From Flavobacteriales bacterium CG18_big_fil_WC_8_21_14_2_50_32_9 (GTDB lineage: Bacteria; Bacteroidota; Bacteroidia; Flavobacteriales_E; Vicingaceae), in assembly GCA_002770955.1 (NCBI GenBank), contig PCUH01000303.1:1-9705 (forward strand): a stretch of 9,705 nucleotides of DNA, written 5' to 3'. The first letter of the stretch is position 1. Every line of letters starts with the position of its first letter. A program made the translations under genes and the position numbers. The notes below the pieces were generated by a model that did no database searches, was not told the DNA's origin, and saw nothing but the letters and a program-made list of their open reading frames with translations. Below are positions 1 to 8,288 of the stretch, piece by piece.

Positions 1-1
1 T

Positions 2-2263
2 GTCTTTTCTGTTTTTTTACTTTTGGCTTTTACATCCTCTTTATTCACTTGGAAAATCGATCAAAATCTTATTAATAATTATTGGGATAATCCAGAAATA
101 CAAGCAGAAAACTGGATGGGAAAATTAGGGGCGTATTTTGCTCATCAGTTTATCTTTAATGGTTTTGGAGTCGCTTCTTTTTTATTTTCTTTATTATTTT
201 TTATCACAGGATTTAGAGCTTTATTCAAAGTTTCCTTATTACCATTAAAAAAGACTTTTGTATATTCCATTTTTGCTTTAGTATGGCTTTCAATTGCTTT
301 TGCCTATTTATTTAAAAGTATTCCTATTTTGGGCGGAACATTTGGATTTCAATCAGCACTTTGGTTAAATAGTTTTGCAGGAAACATTGGTATTGGGTTA
401 GTTTTAGTGTTTTCACTACTCTTATTTCTAATACTCAATTTTAATCTTTCCTTCAAATTACCAGTGCTTTCAAAAGTAGTGGAAGACAAAAAGACAGAAA
501 TGGAAAGTAACATAGAAGCTGAAGAAGAAGCCGAAATTTTCAATGAATTTAAGTATGATGAGGAAGAAATTGATGAAGTCCAAACAGAACCTTTAGAAGA
601 ACCTCAACATCCCATTGAATTATCAACAGAAGTGCCTCCTGAAAATGAAGAAAAAAAATCGGATGAAGTAGAATTTTCTATTGAAGAAATCAAGCAAGAA
701 GAAGTTACACTCAGCTTAGATGAATTAAATCAAAAAGCAAAAGATTTTGGAGAATATGACCCAACCTTAGATTTGTCTTCCTACAAAATGCCTCCCATTG
801 ATTTACTAAAGGATTTTGGCAACACTCAAAAAACAGTAACCAAAGAAGAATTGGAAGCGAATAAAAATAAAATTCTTGAAACACTTTCCAATTACAACAT
901 TAAAATAGACAGCATAAAAGCAACCATAGGACCAACAGTAACGCTTTATGAAATTGTCCCAGCTCCTGGGATACGAATATCAAAAATTAAGAACTTAGAA
1001 GATGATATCGCATTGAGTTTAGCAGCCTTAGGGATTCGTATTATTGCTCCAATACCAGGAAAAGGAACAATCGGAATTGAAGTTCCTAACCAAGATCCTG
1101 AAATTGTTTCTATGCGATTAGCTATTGCTTCCGATAAATTTCAAAATGCAAAAATGGAATTGCCTATTGTGATGGGAAAAACCATAACAAATGAAAACTA
1201 TGTTTTTGATTTAGCTAAAATGCCTCACTTACTAATGGCTGGAGCAACAGGACAAGGAAAATCGGTTGGTTTAAATGCTGTAATCACTTCTCTTTTATAC
1301 AAAAAACATCCTTCGCAACTAAAATTTGTGTTGGTTGACCCTAAAAAAGTAGAATTAACGCTATATAATAAAATTGAACGCCATTATTTAGCAAAACTTC
1401 CTGATACGGAAGAAGCTATAATTACTGATAACCAAAAAGTAATAAATACTTTAAATTCATTGTGTATTGAAATGGATACACGTTATGGTCTTTTAAAAGA
1501 TGCTCAAGTTAGAAATATTGTAGAATACAACAGTAAGTTTGTCGCTCGAAAATTAAATCCAAATGATGGACACAAGTTTTTACCTTACATAGTATTGGTT
1601 ATTGATGAGTTTGCAGATTTAATTATGACTGCCGGCAAGGAAGTAGAAACTCCCATTGCTCGTTTGGCTCAATTAGCTCGTGCTATTGGGATTCACCTAA
1701 TTATTGCTACACAACGACCTTCTGCAAATATAATTACTGGTATAATAAAAGCAAATTTTCCTGGTAGAATTGCTTTTAGGGTAACTTCAGGAATTGATTC
1801 AAGAACTATTTTAGATTCTAGTGGAGCAGATCAACTGATAGGACGAGGAGATATGCTTATTTCGCAAGGAAATGATTTAATTCGTGTGCAATGTGCTTTT
1901 GTTGATACCCCAGAAGTAGAGCGAATTTGCGATTTTATTGGCGAACAAAGAGGTTATCCCGAAGTATTTACCTTACCAGAATATGTTGGAGAATCATCTT
2001 CTGGTGGTTCAGGCACATTTGATAATGAAGATAAAGATGATTTGTTTGATGATGCTGCCAGAATGATAGTTCAACACCAACAAGGCTCCGCTTCTCTGTT
2101 GCAACGAAAAATGAAAATTGGCTACAACCGTGCTGGAAGACTTATAGACCAATTAGAAGAAGCTGGAATCATTGGTCCTTTTGAAGGAAGTAAAGCCAGA
2201 CAAGTATTAATAACAGACCTCAACGCTTTGGAACAGTTTTTGAAAGGAGGGGATTCCATTTAA
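2..2263 (+). CDS. ftsK: DNA translocase FtsK (5' end cut off by window edge)
   Basis: FtsK/SpoIIIE-family hexameric DNA pump, anchored at the division septum, which moves chromosome ends toward dif for XerCD resolution. The reading frame is open from base 2 and begins inside a hydrophobic segment (VFSVFLLLAF), so the true start lies upstream. The TTG at 23 falls in this membrane helix and is not a credible start. Three further membrane segments follow at about 160-235, 255-310 and 380-445. Next come an acidic, low-complexity linker rich in Glu (about 480-700) and the alpha/beta motor. The motor carries Walker A GATGQGKS at 1241-1264 and Walker B IVLVIDEF at 1589-1612. A C-terminal gamma winged helix (about 2035-2250), including KIGYNRAGRLIDQLEEAGI, is the DNA-orienting domain that reads KOPS-type sequences in better-studied homologues. 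The gene ends 50 nt before the lolA-like gene on the same strand and the two are probably cotranscribed. All motor motifs look intact. Confidence 0.97.
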   Translation, partial: VFSVFLLLAFTSSLFTWKIDQNLINNYWDNPEIQAENWMGKLGAYFAHQFIFNGFGVASFLFSLLFFITGFRALFKVSLLPLKKTFVYSIFALVWLSIAFAYLFKSIPILGGTFGFQSALWLNSFAGNIGIGLVLVFSLLLFLILNFNLSFKLPVLSKVVEDKKTEMESNIEAEEEAEIFNEFKYDEEEIDEVQTEPLEEPQHPIELSTEVPPENEEKKSDEVEFSIEEIKQEEVTLSLDELNQKAKDFGEYDPTLDLSSYKMPPIDLLKDFGNTQKTVTKEELEANKNKILETLSNYNIKIDSIKATIGPTVTLYEIVPAPGIRISKIKNLEDDIALSLAALGIRIIAPIPGKGTIGIEVPNQDPEIVSMRLAIASDKFQNAKMELPIVMGKTITNENYVFDLAKMPHLLMAGATGQGKSVGLNAVITSLLYKKHPSQLKFVLVDPKKVELTLYNKIERHYLAKLPDTEEAIITDNQKVINTLNSLCIEMDTRYGLLKDAQVRNIVEYNSKFVARKLNPNDGHKFLPYIVLVIDEFADLIMTAGKEVETPIARLAQLARAIGIHLIIATQRPSANIITGIIKANFPGRIAFRVTSGIDSRTILDSSGADQLIGRGDMLISQGNDLIRVQCAFVDTPEVERICDFIGEQRGYPEVFTLPEYVGESSSGGSGTFDNEDKDDLFDDAARMIVQHQQGSASLLQRKMKIGYNRAGRLIDQLEEAGIIGPFEGSKARQVLITDLNALEQFLKGGDSI

Positions 2264-2313
2264 AAAACTAATTTTACAACCTGAAACTAAATTATCTTAC
2301 TAAATTAAAAAAA

Positions 2314-2952
2314 ATGAAAAATCTAATTTTCCTATTTATAAGCTCACTAATTGCTCTTTCAAGTGTTGCTCAAGACGATGTTAAAGCAAAAGCGATACTT
2401 GATAAATTAAGTGCAAAGACAAAAAAATACACATCAATCAAAACTACCTTCGACTATCAAATTGTAAATAAAGCTGAAGGATTAAATGAAAAACAAGCAG
2501 GCTCACTCCAAATTAAAGGTGAAAAATATTATTTATCTATTAAAGGACAAGATGTTTTTTCTGATGGAAAAAGTATTTACACGTTGCTGAAAGATGCAGA
2601 AGAAGTTCAAATTAATAGTATTCCCGATGAAAATGAAGAAGATGTTATTTCTCCTAACACTATTTTCACTTTGTATGAAAAAGGATTTAAGTATAAATAT
2701 GTGAAAGAAGAAAATGGAAACGACATAATTAATTTATACCCAAATAATCCGCAAGACAAATCATTTCACAGAGTTGAAGTTCAAATTAATAAAACCAAAG
2801 GTGAAATTTATAAGGTAACTGTTTTTGGAAAAGATGGAACTGACATGAGTTATATCATAAAAACTTTTACTCCAAATATTGCAATTACAGACGATACTTT
2901 TGTTTACAGTAAAGCAAAATATCCTAAGTATGATGTAATTGATTTGAGATAA
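2314..2952 (+). CDS. lolA: LolA-like outer-membrane lipoprotein carrier protein
   Basis: Periplasmic chaperone that takes lipoproteins released from the inner membrane and carries them to the outer membrane. The 212-residue product starts with Lys, a hydrophobic stretch and Ser-Val-Ala followed by Gln-Asp, a good signal-peptidase I site after about residue 19, leaving a mature protein of about 193 residues. The body fits the family fold of alternating strands: an early helix with AILDKLSAKTKKYTSIKTTF, then GSLQIKGEKYYLSIKGQDVF, DGKSIYTLL and a late VTVFGKDGTDMSYIIKTF strand pair. The start is an ATG after a run of eight A residues, with no Shine-Dalgarno site, as is usual in this phylum. The ftsK-lolA order is also found in Proteobacteria and Bacteroidota, which supports the call. 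The family diverges strongly in sequence, so the LolA role is inferred from fold pattern and context rather than from catalytic residues. It converges with the protease gene, whose stop is 3 nt away. Confidence 0.85.
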   Translation: MKNLIFLFISSLIALSSVAQDDVKAKAILDKLSAKTKKYTSIKTTFDYQIVNKAEGLNEKQAGSLQIKGEKYYLSIKGQDVFSDGKSIYTLLKDAEEVQINSIPDENEEDVISPNTIFTLYEKGFKYKYVKEENGNDIINLYPNNPQDKSFHRVEVQINKTKGEIYKVTVFGKDGTDMSYIIKTFTPNIAITDDTFVYSKAKYPKYDVIDLR

Positions 2953-2955
2953 TTT

Positions 2956-5900
2956 TTATTGTTTCACAAATTTGATTGTTTTCTCAGCGTTATTTGAATT
3001 GACTTTCAAAAAGTATATTCCGTTTGCTAAACTACTAATATCAATTTTTTGCTGAATTGATGCTTGATTTCTAGGAGTTAAAACAACCTTACCTGTAATA
3101 TCTGTAATAGTAAAACTGGTTGTTTTCTCAATATTCAACCCAATAAGCGTTAAGGCATGCGTAGCAGGATTAGGAAAAGCTTTAATTGTGCTTAAATTGT
3201 CTAAATCATTTAGAGAACTAACTGTAGAATTTAAACAAATATTTAATCCCCAACTTGTTAATGCACCGCCATCTTGATTAAAAACATCTTGTATAGAAAG
3301 TATCCATGTTCCTTGAGGATTTTGTCCATTAAATGCTGCTAAAGAGCCTTGAGGCTGATACGTTCCACCACCAACAGGTGGACAAGGTAATGCTCCTGGA
3401 GTAGCTGCATCATCAAAATTTACATCAAAATTATCTTCATTTCCACATATCTGATCCCAAAGTGTAATTTTTGTGCCTTGAGGACTTTCTAGTTCAACAA
3501 TTAAATCATTTATCCAAGAGTGATTACCAATTAAGTCAACTACATTTACGTCATTAATTGTACCTGTGTTTGTAACATTAATTGTAGATGTAACCGTTGA
3601 AACTGTTGTTGGAATAGTAACTGGTACGTTCGTGCTCATAATGGTAAAGCAATTGGCTGTTGTTACTGAAAACACTGAAGAAAAACCACCACTACCACAT
3701 TGATTTACAGGTTTTATTCTCCAAAAATATTCGGTATCAGACAATAAACTAGAAGAAGTATAGCTTGTATTAGTTATTCCAGTAACATTTTCTATAATAT
3801 TAGTAAAAGCGTTGTCAGTTGCAATTTCTATATCATAAGAAGTTGCATTAACATCAGCTTGCCAAGTAAAAGTATGTGGCCCAGAAATATTTGTTGCTCC
3901 ATTAACAGGCGACAAAAGTGTTATTGCATTAAATGTGTTTGAAAATACATTTAAAATTACATTGGTAGATTTAGTAGTAGAAGCTGCTGTTCCTGTAATA
4001 GTTATGGTATAGTTCCCAACCATGGCAGGTGTTATTCCAGAAATTACCATAGCAACATTTGTTCCATTGGCTTGAGCAGTTGTTGGTGTAAAACTAACTG
4101 TTGTTCCTGCTGGATTTCCAGAAGCAGAAAAGGTAGTTACATCATTAAAACCTAAGAAAGTATTGTAAGTAAAATTATACGTTGCTGTTCCTGGAGCACA
4201 AACAGCATTGGTTGCAGCTCCTGGAGCAAAATTCATTACAAATTCAGATGCTTGAATTGTAAAATTACTTGAATTTAGAGCATAGAAGATATTTCCAGCA
4301 CCTCTTACCATCACTCTTGCCATAGTAGTTGCCGATCCCAAAGGAACAGTTATATTAGCTATTCCATTGTTTGGAACTCCTGTTGCTATGGTAATAGGAT
4401 AGGTAAAACCTCCATCTTGGGATAGGAAAATATCAACATTTGGGGTGTTTACTACTCCAGCATTTGTTCCTGCCACATTCCATGTAATGGTTTCTGTACT
4501 ACCTTCATTCCATGTAACAGCGGTATTTTGTGAAGTAACTGAAAAAGGTCCAGAATTGGCATCAACAATAACAACCATTTGATCAATTTTATTTTGTCCG
4601 CCTCCTGAAAGGTTATCTCTCACAGTTAATGAAAAATTCATAGTTCTTCCTACATTAGCAACAGTTTCCCATTGGGTAGTTAAATTTCCAGCAACAACAT
4701 TTGCTAATTTAGGCATATACCTGTTTGGTGTAATTGTGGGAGCGAAAGAACGAAAAGCAGGACTTCCAGTACTTGTAGCACTCACACTTGTTTGAGAATT
4801 AAATCCCACATTGGCTTGTTCCCAACAAAATGATAAAGAATCTGCATCAGGGTCGGTACCACTTCCTTCTAAAATAAAGGCTGTTCCTTTTGGGATGGTA
4901 TAATCAGCCCCTGCATTTGCTGTTGGAGGTGTATTAACTATAGGTGTTGATATGTAACAATTTTTTGAAGCAACATTTGAAGTAACTTGTTGAATATTGA
5001 AAAAATGAAAATAATCATCGCTATGAGCCTGAACATCTGATGCTCCTGTTATTCCTGCATAACCCATTATTGTTGAACCACTACCAGGTTCCATCTGGGC
5101 TCCTGATCCTTCACTACCACCATGTGTCCATGAGTGGTTAGCACCAAACTGATGCCCAATTTCGTGAGCAACGTAATCAATATCAAAAAAATCTCCTTGA
5201 GGTGTTGTGTGAGAACTGAAGCCACTACCTTTACTCGTTCCACAAATACAACCTATACAACCTGCATTTCCGTTATTTCCTCCTTGTTGAAACAAATGTC
5301 CAACATCATAATTAGCACTTTGAATCACAGAGTTAAGTGTGTTTTGTAATTGCGTATTTAAATTATTTGTATAAGGGTCTGTTGCAGCATTTGTATAAAC
5401 GACATCATCATTATTTGGAATTAATTGCAGTGTAATTCCAAAATCTGTTTCATAGACACTATTCACTCTTGTGATGGTTGCATTAATTGCAGCCATTGCC
5501 AACGCTTTTGTTCCTCCATGATAGGTTGTATATTCTCCAGTTGCAGATATAGCTATTCTAAAAGTTCTTAGTAATTGATCATTTGCATCTTTATTATTGG
5601 ATTGCTTCAAAGTTTTCATGTCAAGTGGAATGTCATCTGTTAAACATGCAAAAGCATATTTTTTAGCTTCATCAGCATTTCTGCTATAAACTGCATAGGT
5701 TAAGAAATCGGTTGAAATAGACTCAATAAAAATGGTTTTTCTATCTGCTGATATTATCGTTGCACTCAATCCTTTTTGAGAAGAAAGACTAAACCGAATA
5801 ATTTTTGAAGATGAAGTGCTTTTACCAACATACGATTTAATAGTTGGATATTTTACTGCTAATAACGGATGAAAATTTGATGCCTCAAAAATAGCAAAAT

Positions 5901-6168
5901 CTTCAGTTAAACCATTCCCTACAGGAAAAGGAACAATAACGGTTGATGATGCTGCTATTTCCCTTTTAGGAGTTTGTTGAAGCAAATTTTGCAACAATGC
6001 TGGTTGCATTTGATATGTGTTTAAATTTTGAGGTAAATCCAACTCTTCAACTTGAGCTGTTAATTCACTTTTTATTGAAGAATTCCAAAGTGATGAGTTT
6101 GTTTGAGCTATACCATTAGCAAGAATTCCTAAAAATAAAAAAGGAGCAATAATGTGTGTTATTTTCAT
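2956..6168 (-). CDS. secreted reprolysin-like (M12B) zinc metalloprotease with P-domain and T9SS sorting tail
   Basis: Predicted extracellular or cell-surface endopeptidase of 1070 residues. A signal peptide (residues 1-21, ending Gly-Ile-Ala before Gln) is followed by a propeptide-like region to about 195. The catalytic domain (about 200-405) contains the full zinc site HEIGHQFGANH: His335, His339 and His345 are ligands and Glu336 is the general base (DNA 5134-5166). The Met-turn TIMGY follows at Met368. A Cys-x2-Cys-x-Cys cluster lies at 304-309. Downstream are a PKD/cadherin-like segment (about 413-535), Ig-like segments (about 540-745), a fibronectin III-like domain (about 750-838, ending in YFWRIKP) and a proprotein-convertase P-domain (about 840-980, with GNHSWINDLIVELESPQGT). 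The C-terminal type A sorting domain (about 993-1070) has AFPNPA, ITDITGKVV and LANGIYFLKV, so export by Sec and then the type IX system is expected. The substrate cannot be told. It lies 94 nt downstream of the epimerase gene on the same strand and is probably transcribed separately. Confidence 0.93.
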   Translation of the reverse strand: MKITHIIAPFLFLGILANGIAQTNSSLWNSSIKSELTAQVEELDLPQNLNTYQMQPALLQNLLQQTPKREIAASSTVIVPFPVGNGLTEDFAIFEASNFHPLLAVKYPTIKSYVGKSTSSSKIIRFSLSSQKGLSATIISADRKTIFIESISTDFLTYAVYSRNADEAKKYAFACLTDDIPLDMKTLKQSNNKDANDQLLRTFRIAISATGEYTTYHGGTKALAMAAINATITRVNSVYETDFGITLQLIPNNDDVVYTNAATDPYTNNLNTQLQNTLNSVIQSANYDVGHLFQQGGNNGNAGCIGCICGTSKGSGFSSHTTPQGDFFDIDYVAHEIGHQFGANHSWTHGGSEGSGAQMEPGSGSTIMGYAGITGASDVQAHSDDYFHFFNIQQVTSNVASKNCYISTPIVNTPPTANAGADYTIPKGTAFILEGSGTDPDADSLSFCWEQANVGFNSQTSVSATSTGSPAFRSFAPTITPNRYMPKLANVVAGNLTTQWETVANVGRTMNFSLTVRDNLSGGGQNKIDQMVVIVDANSGPFSVTSQNTAVTWNEGSTETITWNVAGTNAGVVNTPNVDIFLSQDGGFTYPITIATGVPNNGIANITVPLGSATTMARVMVRGAGNIFYALNSSNFTIQASEFVMNFAPGAATNAVCAPGTATYNFTYNTFLGFNDVTTFSASGNPAGTTVSFTPTTAQANGTNVAMVISGITPAMVGNYTITITGTAASTTKSTNVILNVFSNTFNAITLLSPVNGATNISGPHTFTWQADVNATSYDIEIATDNAFTNIIENVTGITNTSYTSSSLLSDTEYFWRIKPVNQCGSGGFSSVFSVTTANCFTIMSTNVPVTIPTTVSTVTSTINVTNTGTINDVNVVDLIGNHSWINDLIVELESPQGTKITLWDQICGNEDNFDVNFDDAATPGALPCPPVGGGTYQPQGSLAAFNGQNPQGTWILSIQDVFNQDGGALTSWGLNICLNSTVSSLNDLDNLSTIKAFPNPATHALTLIGLNIEKTTSFTITDITGKVVLTPRNQASIQQKIDISSLANGIYFLKVNSNNAEKTIKFVKQ

Positions 6169-6172
6169 AATA

Positions 6173-6189
6173 TTAGTTTAAAAAACTAA
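6173..6189 (-). repeat. small A/T inverted repeat in the protease leader
   Basis: TTAGTTT and AAACTAA form perfect 7-bp arms around AAA, ending 4 bp upstream of the protease ATG on the minus strand. It could fold into a weak hairpin in the mRNA leader or be a protein site, but so short an A/T-only palindrome may be chance. The rest of the 94-bp gap (6169-6262) shows no convincing terminator for the epimerase gene and no well-spaced promoter. Confidence 0.25.
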
Positions 6190-6262
6190 AATTACATCTT
6201 CTATCTACTTTATGCAATTATATATTATTACAACTATTGAAATCCTATTTATGGTTAAAAAA

Positions 6263-7336
6263 TTAAGTGGTTTTTAATAAATATTCTACTATTTTTTCTG
6301 ATGCTTTTCCTCCACCATAAAGGTTTTTATCACAAGTAAAAGTTGTTTTTAATTTATTTAAGGCTAGAGATACAATCTTCTTAGTATCAGCTCCAGCAAG
6401 AAAATTTACCTCATTTTCAATTAATTCTACCCATTCAGTTTCATCACGTAAGGTAATGCAGAATTTCTTTAACATAAAAGCTTCTTTTTGTAATCCTCCG
6501 CTATCAGTTAATACCAATTTAGCATTTTTTGTTAGGTTTAGCATGTCTAAATAACCTACAGGATCAATTATTTTTGCATTTAATTGCAGGTTGTTTTTTG
6601 AAATAATTGCTTTTGTTCTTGGATGTAAGGGAAGAACAACTTGAATGGTAGAACTGATTTCGTTGACAGCATTAATAATTTGAGTTAATCTATCTAAATC
6701 ATCAGTGTTTTCTTGTCGGTGGATGGTGCATAAAACATATTCTTCCAACTTATTTTCAGTCAAAATTTTAGAGACCTTATTTGCTTTTTTGCTATAAAAA
6801 CGAACAGCATCTTCCATTACATCGCCAACTACTTCAATTTTACAATCGAAGTTTTCAAAACCCTCTTTTATTAAGTTTTTTTGTGCTTGAGGAGTTGGGC
6901 AGAACAGATAATCAGAAATTCTATCAGTTAATATTCGATTTATTTCTTCAGGCATATTCATGTTAAAACTTCTTAATCCAGCTTCAACATGAATTAGTTT
7001 TACGTGTCTTTTTTTTGCTGTTATTGCTCCAGCTAATGTTGAATTGGTATCTCCATAAACCAACACATAGTCAGGGTTTTCATTTTCAATAATAACTTCA
7101 ATTTTCTCCATCATTCTGCCTGTCATTGCTCCATGATTAAGGGAGTTGATGTCTAAAAAATAATCTGGTTTTGAAATTTCCATTTCTTCGAAAAAGATGT
7201 CGGACATGTTTTGGTCAAAATGTTGACCAGTATGAATAATCACTTCCTTAATCTCTATATAATTTCTAAATTCCCTACTTAAAGCAGCAGCTTTAATAAA
7301 TTGTGGTCGGGCACCAAGTATGGTTAAAATTTTCAT
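6263..7336 (-). CDS. wecB: non-hydrolysing UDP-N-acetylglucosamine 2-epimerase
   Basis: Cytoplasmic GT-B-fold enzyme that interconverts UDP-GlcNAc and UDP-ManNAc, or acts on a related UDP-sugar, to supply surface-polysaccharide synthesis. The 357 residues match the usual family length. Diagnostic motifs run in order: N-terminal GARPQFIKAA (8-17), HTGQHFD (35-41), YGDTNS (94-99, Asp96), HVEAGLRSF (116-124, Glu118), MPEEINR (128-134), IHRQEN (205-210, His206), LHPR (237-240), TDSGGLQKEA (277-286) and RDETEW (297-302). These correspond to the catalytic Asp, Glu, Glu and His and the UDP-binding residues known in E. coli WecB. The start is an ATG followed by MKILTILGARP, the standard family N-terminus. 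It is divergent from the methyltransferase gene, with 73 bp between the two ATG codons. The exact sugar (plain UDP-GlcNAc or a diacetamido-uronate, as for WbpI) cannot be settled from the sequence alone. Confidence 0.94.
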   Translation of the reverse strand: MKILTILGARPQFIKAAALSREFRNYIEIKEVIIHTGQHFDQNMSDIFFEEMEISKPDYFLDINSLNHGAMTGRMMEKIEVIIENENPDYVLVYGDTNSTLAGAITAKKRHVKLIHVEAGLRSFNMNMPEEINRILTDRISDYLFCPTPQAQKNLIKEGFENFDCKIEVVGDVMEDAVRFYSKKANKVSKILTENKLEEYVLCTIHRQENTDDLDRLTQIINAVNEISSTIQVVLPLHPRTKAIISKNNLQLNAKIIDPVGYLDMLNLTKNAKLVLTDSGGLQKEAFMLKKFCITLRDETEWVELIENEVNFLAGADTKKIVSLALNKLKTTFTCDKNLYGGGKASEKIVEYLLKTT

Positions 7337-7369
7337 TTTCTGTTACTTTTTAGAGTTGTAAAAGTATAA

Positions 7370-7402
7370 AATATTACCGAAAGTATATTTTTAAGTAATA
7401 TT
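7370..7402. promoter_or_regulatory. inverted repeat in the divergent wecB/methyltransferase promoter region
   Basis: AATATTAC (7370-7377) and GTAATATT (7395-7402) are perfect 8-bp inverted arms separated by 17 bp. They lie between the two divergent starts (ATG at 7336 and at 7410), so a dimeric regulator bound here could act on both genes. The right arm ends 7 bp before the methyltransferase ATG. Both arms are mostly A/T, so chance is a serious alternative. No full TTG-N19/21-TAnnTTTG promoter was found for either direction. Confidence 0.25.
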
Positions 7403-7409
7403 GTCATTC

Positions 7410-8288
7410 ATGACAAATTCAAGTTTTCATACCAAGTGTTTAATCACCAATGCTCAAGATTTATATCCACTAAAAGGATATGAGAAAAATTACTTAGTTA
7501 AAAGTAAATCAAGTGGTTTTGTATTTTGTTCTAAAATACCTACTGAGGAAGAAATTTTAAATCATTATAACAACTACCCTATTGGCTATGGTGCTGATTC
7601 GACAATTACCACCATTCGGATTAATGAAGTTTTAGACGGTTTTGAAAAATTCAGAAAAAACAATAAGATGTTGGATGTGGGTTGTGGTCCAGGGTTGTTT
7701 TTAATTGAAGCCAAAAAAAGAGGATGGGAAGTTTACGGAACAGAGTTTACAGATAAGCAATTGGTCTATTTAAAAGATAAAGGGATAAATACATTAAAAG
7801 GAAAATTAACCAATAACTCTTTTGAAGATGGGCTTTTTGATGTAATTATTTCTAGTGAAGTAATTGAACACATTAATAATCCGGTAGAAGAAATGCAACA
7901 ATTTCATCGTTTGCTTAGAAAAGGGGGGGTGGTTTACATTACAACGCCTAATTTTAATGCCTTAGAAAGATATCTATTAAAAGGTGATTATGAAATTATT
8001 GAATATCCAGAGCATTTAAGTTATTACACTCCAACAACCATCAATTTATTACTAACCAACAATGGGTTTGAAAAATTAAAAATTACTACAACGGGTGTTA
8101 GTATTGCTCGAATTAAAAAAAGTTTAAAACGTAAGAATAATGAAAGTACCGAACTTGTTGCTTCAGATGAAACCTTACGAGAACAATTAGAAACAGGATA
8201 TAAACGACATATTAAATCGTTTATAAATGGGATGTTAAACTTTCTTGGAATAGGAAATTCGTTGAAAGTTTGGTATGTGAAGGTGTGA
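7410..8288 (+). CDS. class I SAM-dependent methyltransferase
   Basis: Cytoplasmic methyltransferase of 292 residues, probably acting on a sugar or glycan intermediate. The ATG at 7410 is preferred to the in-frame TTG at 7401, because the latter adds only three residues and has weaker start-codon support. The Rossmann core shows motif I MLDVGCGPG (about 87-95), the acidic end of strand 2 in VYGTEF (about Glu112), FDVIISSEVIEH (about 143-154), HRLLRKGGVVYITTPN (about 166-181) and the family tail PEHLSYYTPTTINLLLTNNGF. The N-terminal 40 residues sit where related enzymes often carry a two-CxxC zinc ribbon, but here only Cys10 (in TKCLITN) and Cys40 (in GFVFCSK) remain, so the ribbon is degraded or lost. 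The gene is divergent from the UDP-sugar epimerase gene, which supports a surface-polysaccharide role. A run of seven G (7923-7929) lies inside the coding region. The substrate is not identifiable. Confidence 0.88.
   Translation: MTNSSFHTKCLITNAQDLYPLKGYEKNYLVKSKSSGFVFCSKIPTEEEILNHYNNYPIGYGADSTITTIRINEVLDGFEKFRKNNKMLDVGCGPGLFLIEAKKRGWEVYGTEFTDKQLVYLKDKGINTLKGKLTNNSFEDGLFDVIISSEVIEHINNPVEEMQQFHRLLRKGGVVYITTPNFNALERYLLKGDYEIIEYPEHLSYYTPTTINLLLTNNGFEKLKITTTGVSIARIKKSLKRKNNESTELVASDETLREQLETGYKRHIKSFINGMLNFLGIGNSLKVWYVKV

Noticed and set aside
23..25. TTG as the start codon of ftsK
   Set aside because: The same frame is open upstream to the window edge and encodes a membrane helix that this start would cut in half, so the gene is simply truncated by the window.
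349..543. 64-codon reverse-strand reading frame inside ftsK
   Set aside because: Low-complexity Ser-rich translation complementary to the membrane and acidic linker parts of ftsK; no family features.
5134..5349. 71-codon forward reading frame inside the protease gene
   Set aside because: It lies opposite the conserved zinc-site coding region and its translation looks random; a shadow of the real gene.
6169..6262. Promoter for the protease gene (TAGTTTTT near the ATG with an upstream TTG)
   Set aside because: The -7-like element lacks the final G and the TTG is about 27 bp away instead of 19-21, so it is too weak to annotate.
6781..6966. 61-codon forward reading frame inside the epimerase gene
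   Set aside because: Antisense to conserved epimerase motifs, with no signal, domain or start context.
7401..7403. TTG as the start of the methyltransferase gene
   Set aside because: An ATG three codons later (7410) gives an equally complete protein, and the TTG overlaps the inverted-repeat arm at 7395-7402.
6263..8288. A complete polysaccharide biosynthesis cluster
   Set aside because: Only one epimerase and one methyltransferase are present, in opposite directions; no glycosyltransferase, flippase or polymerase gene is in the window.
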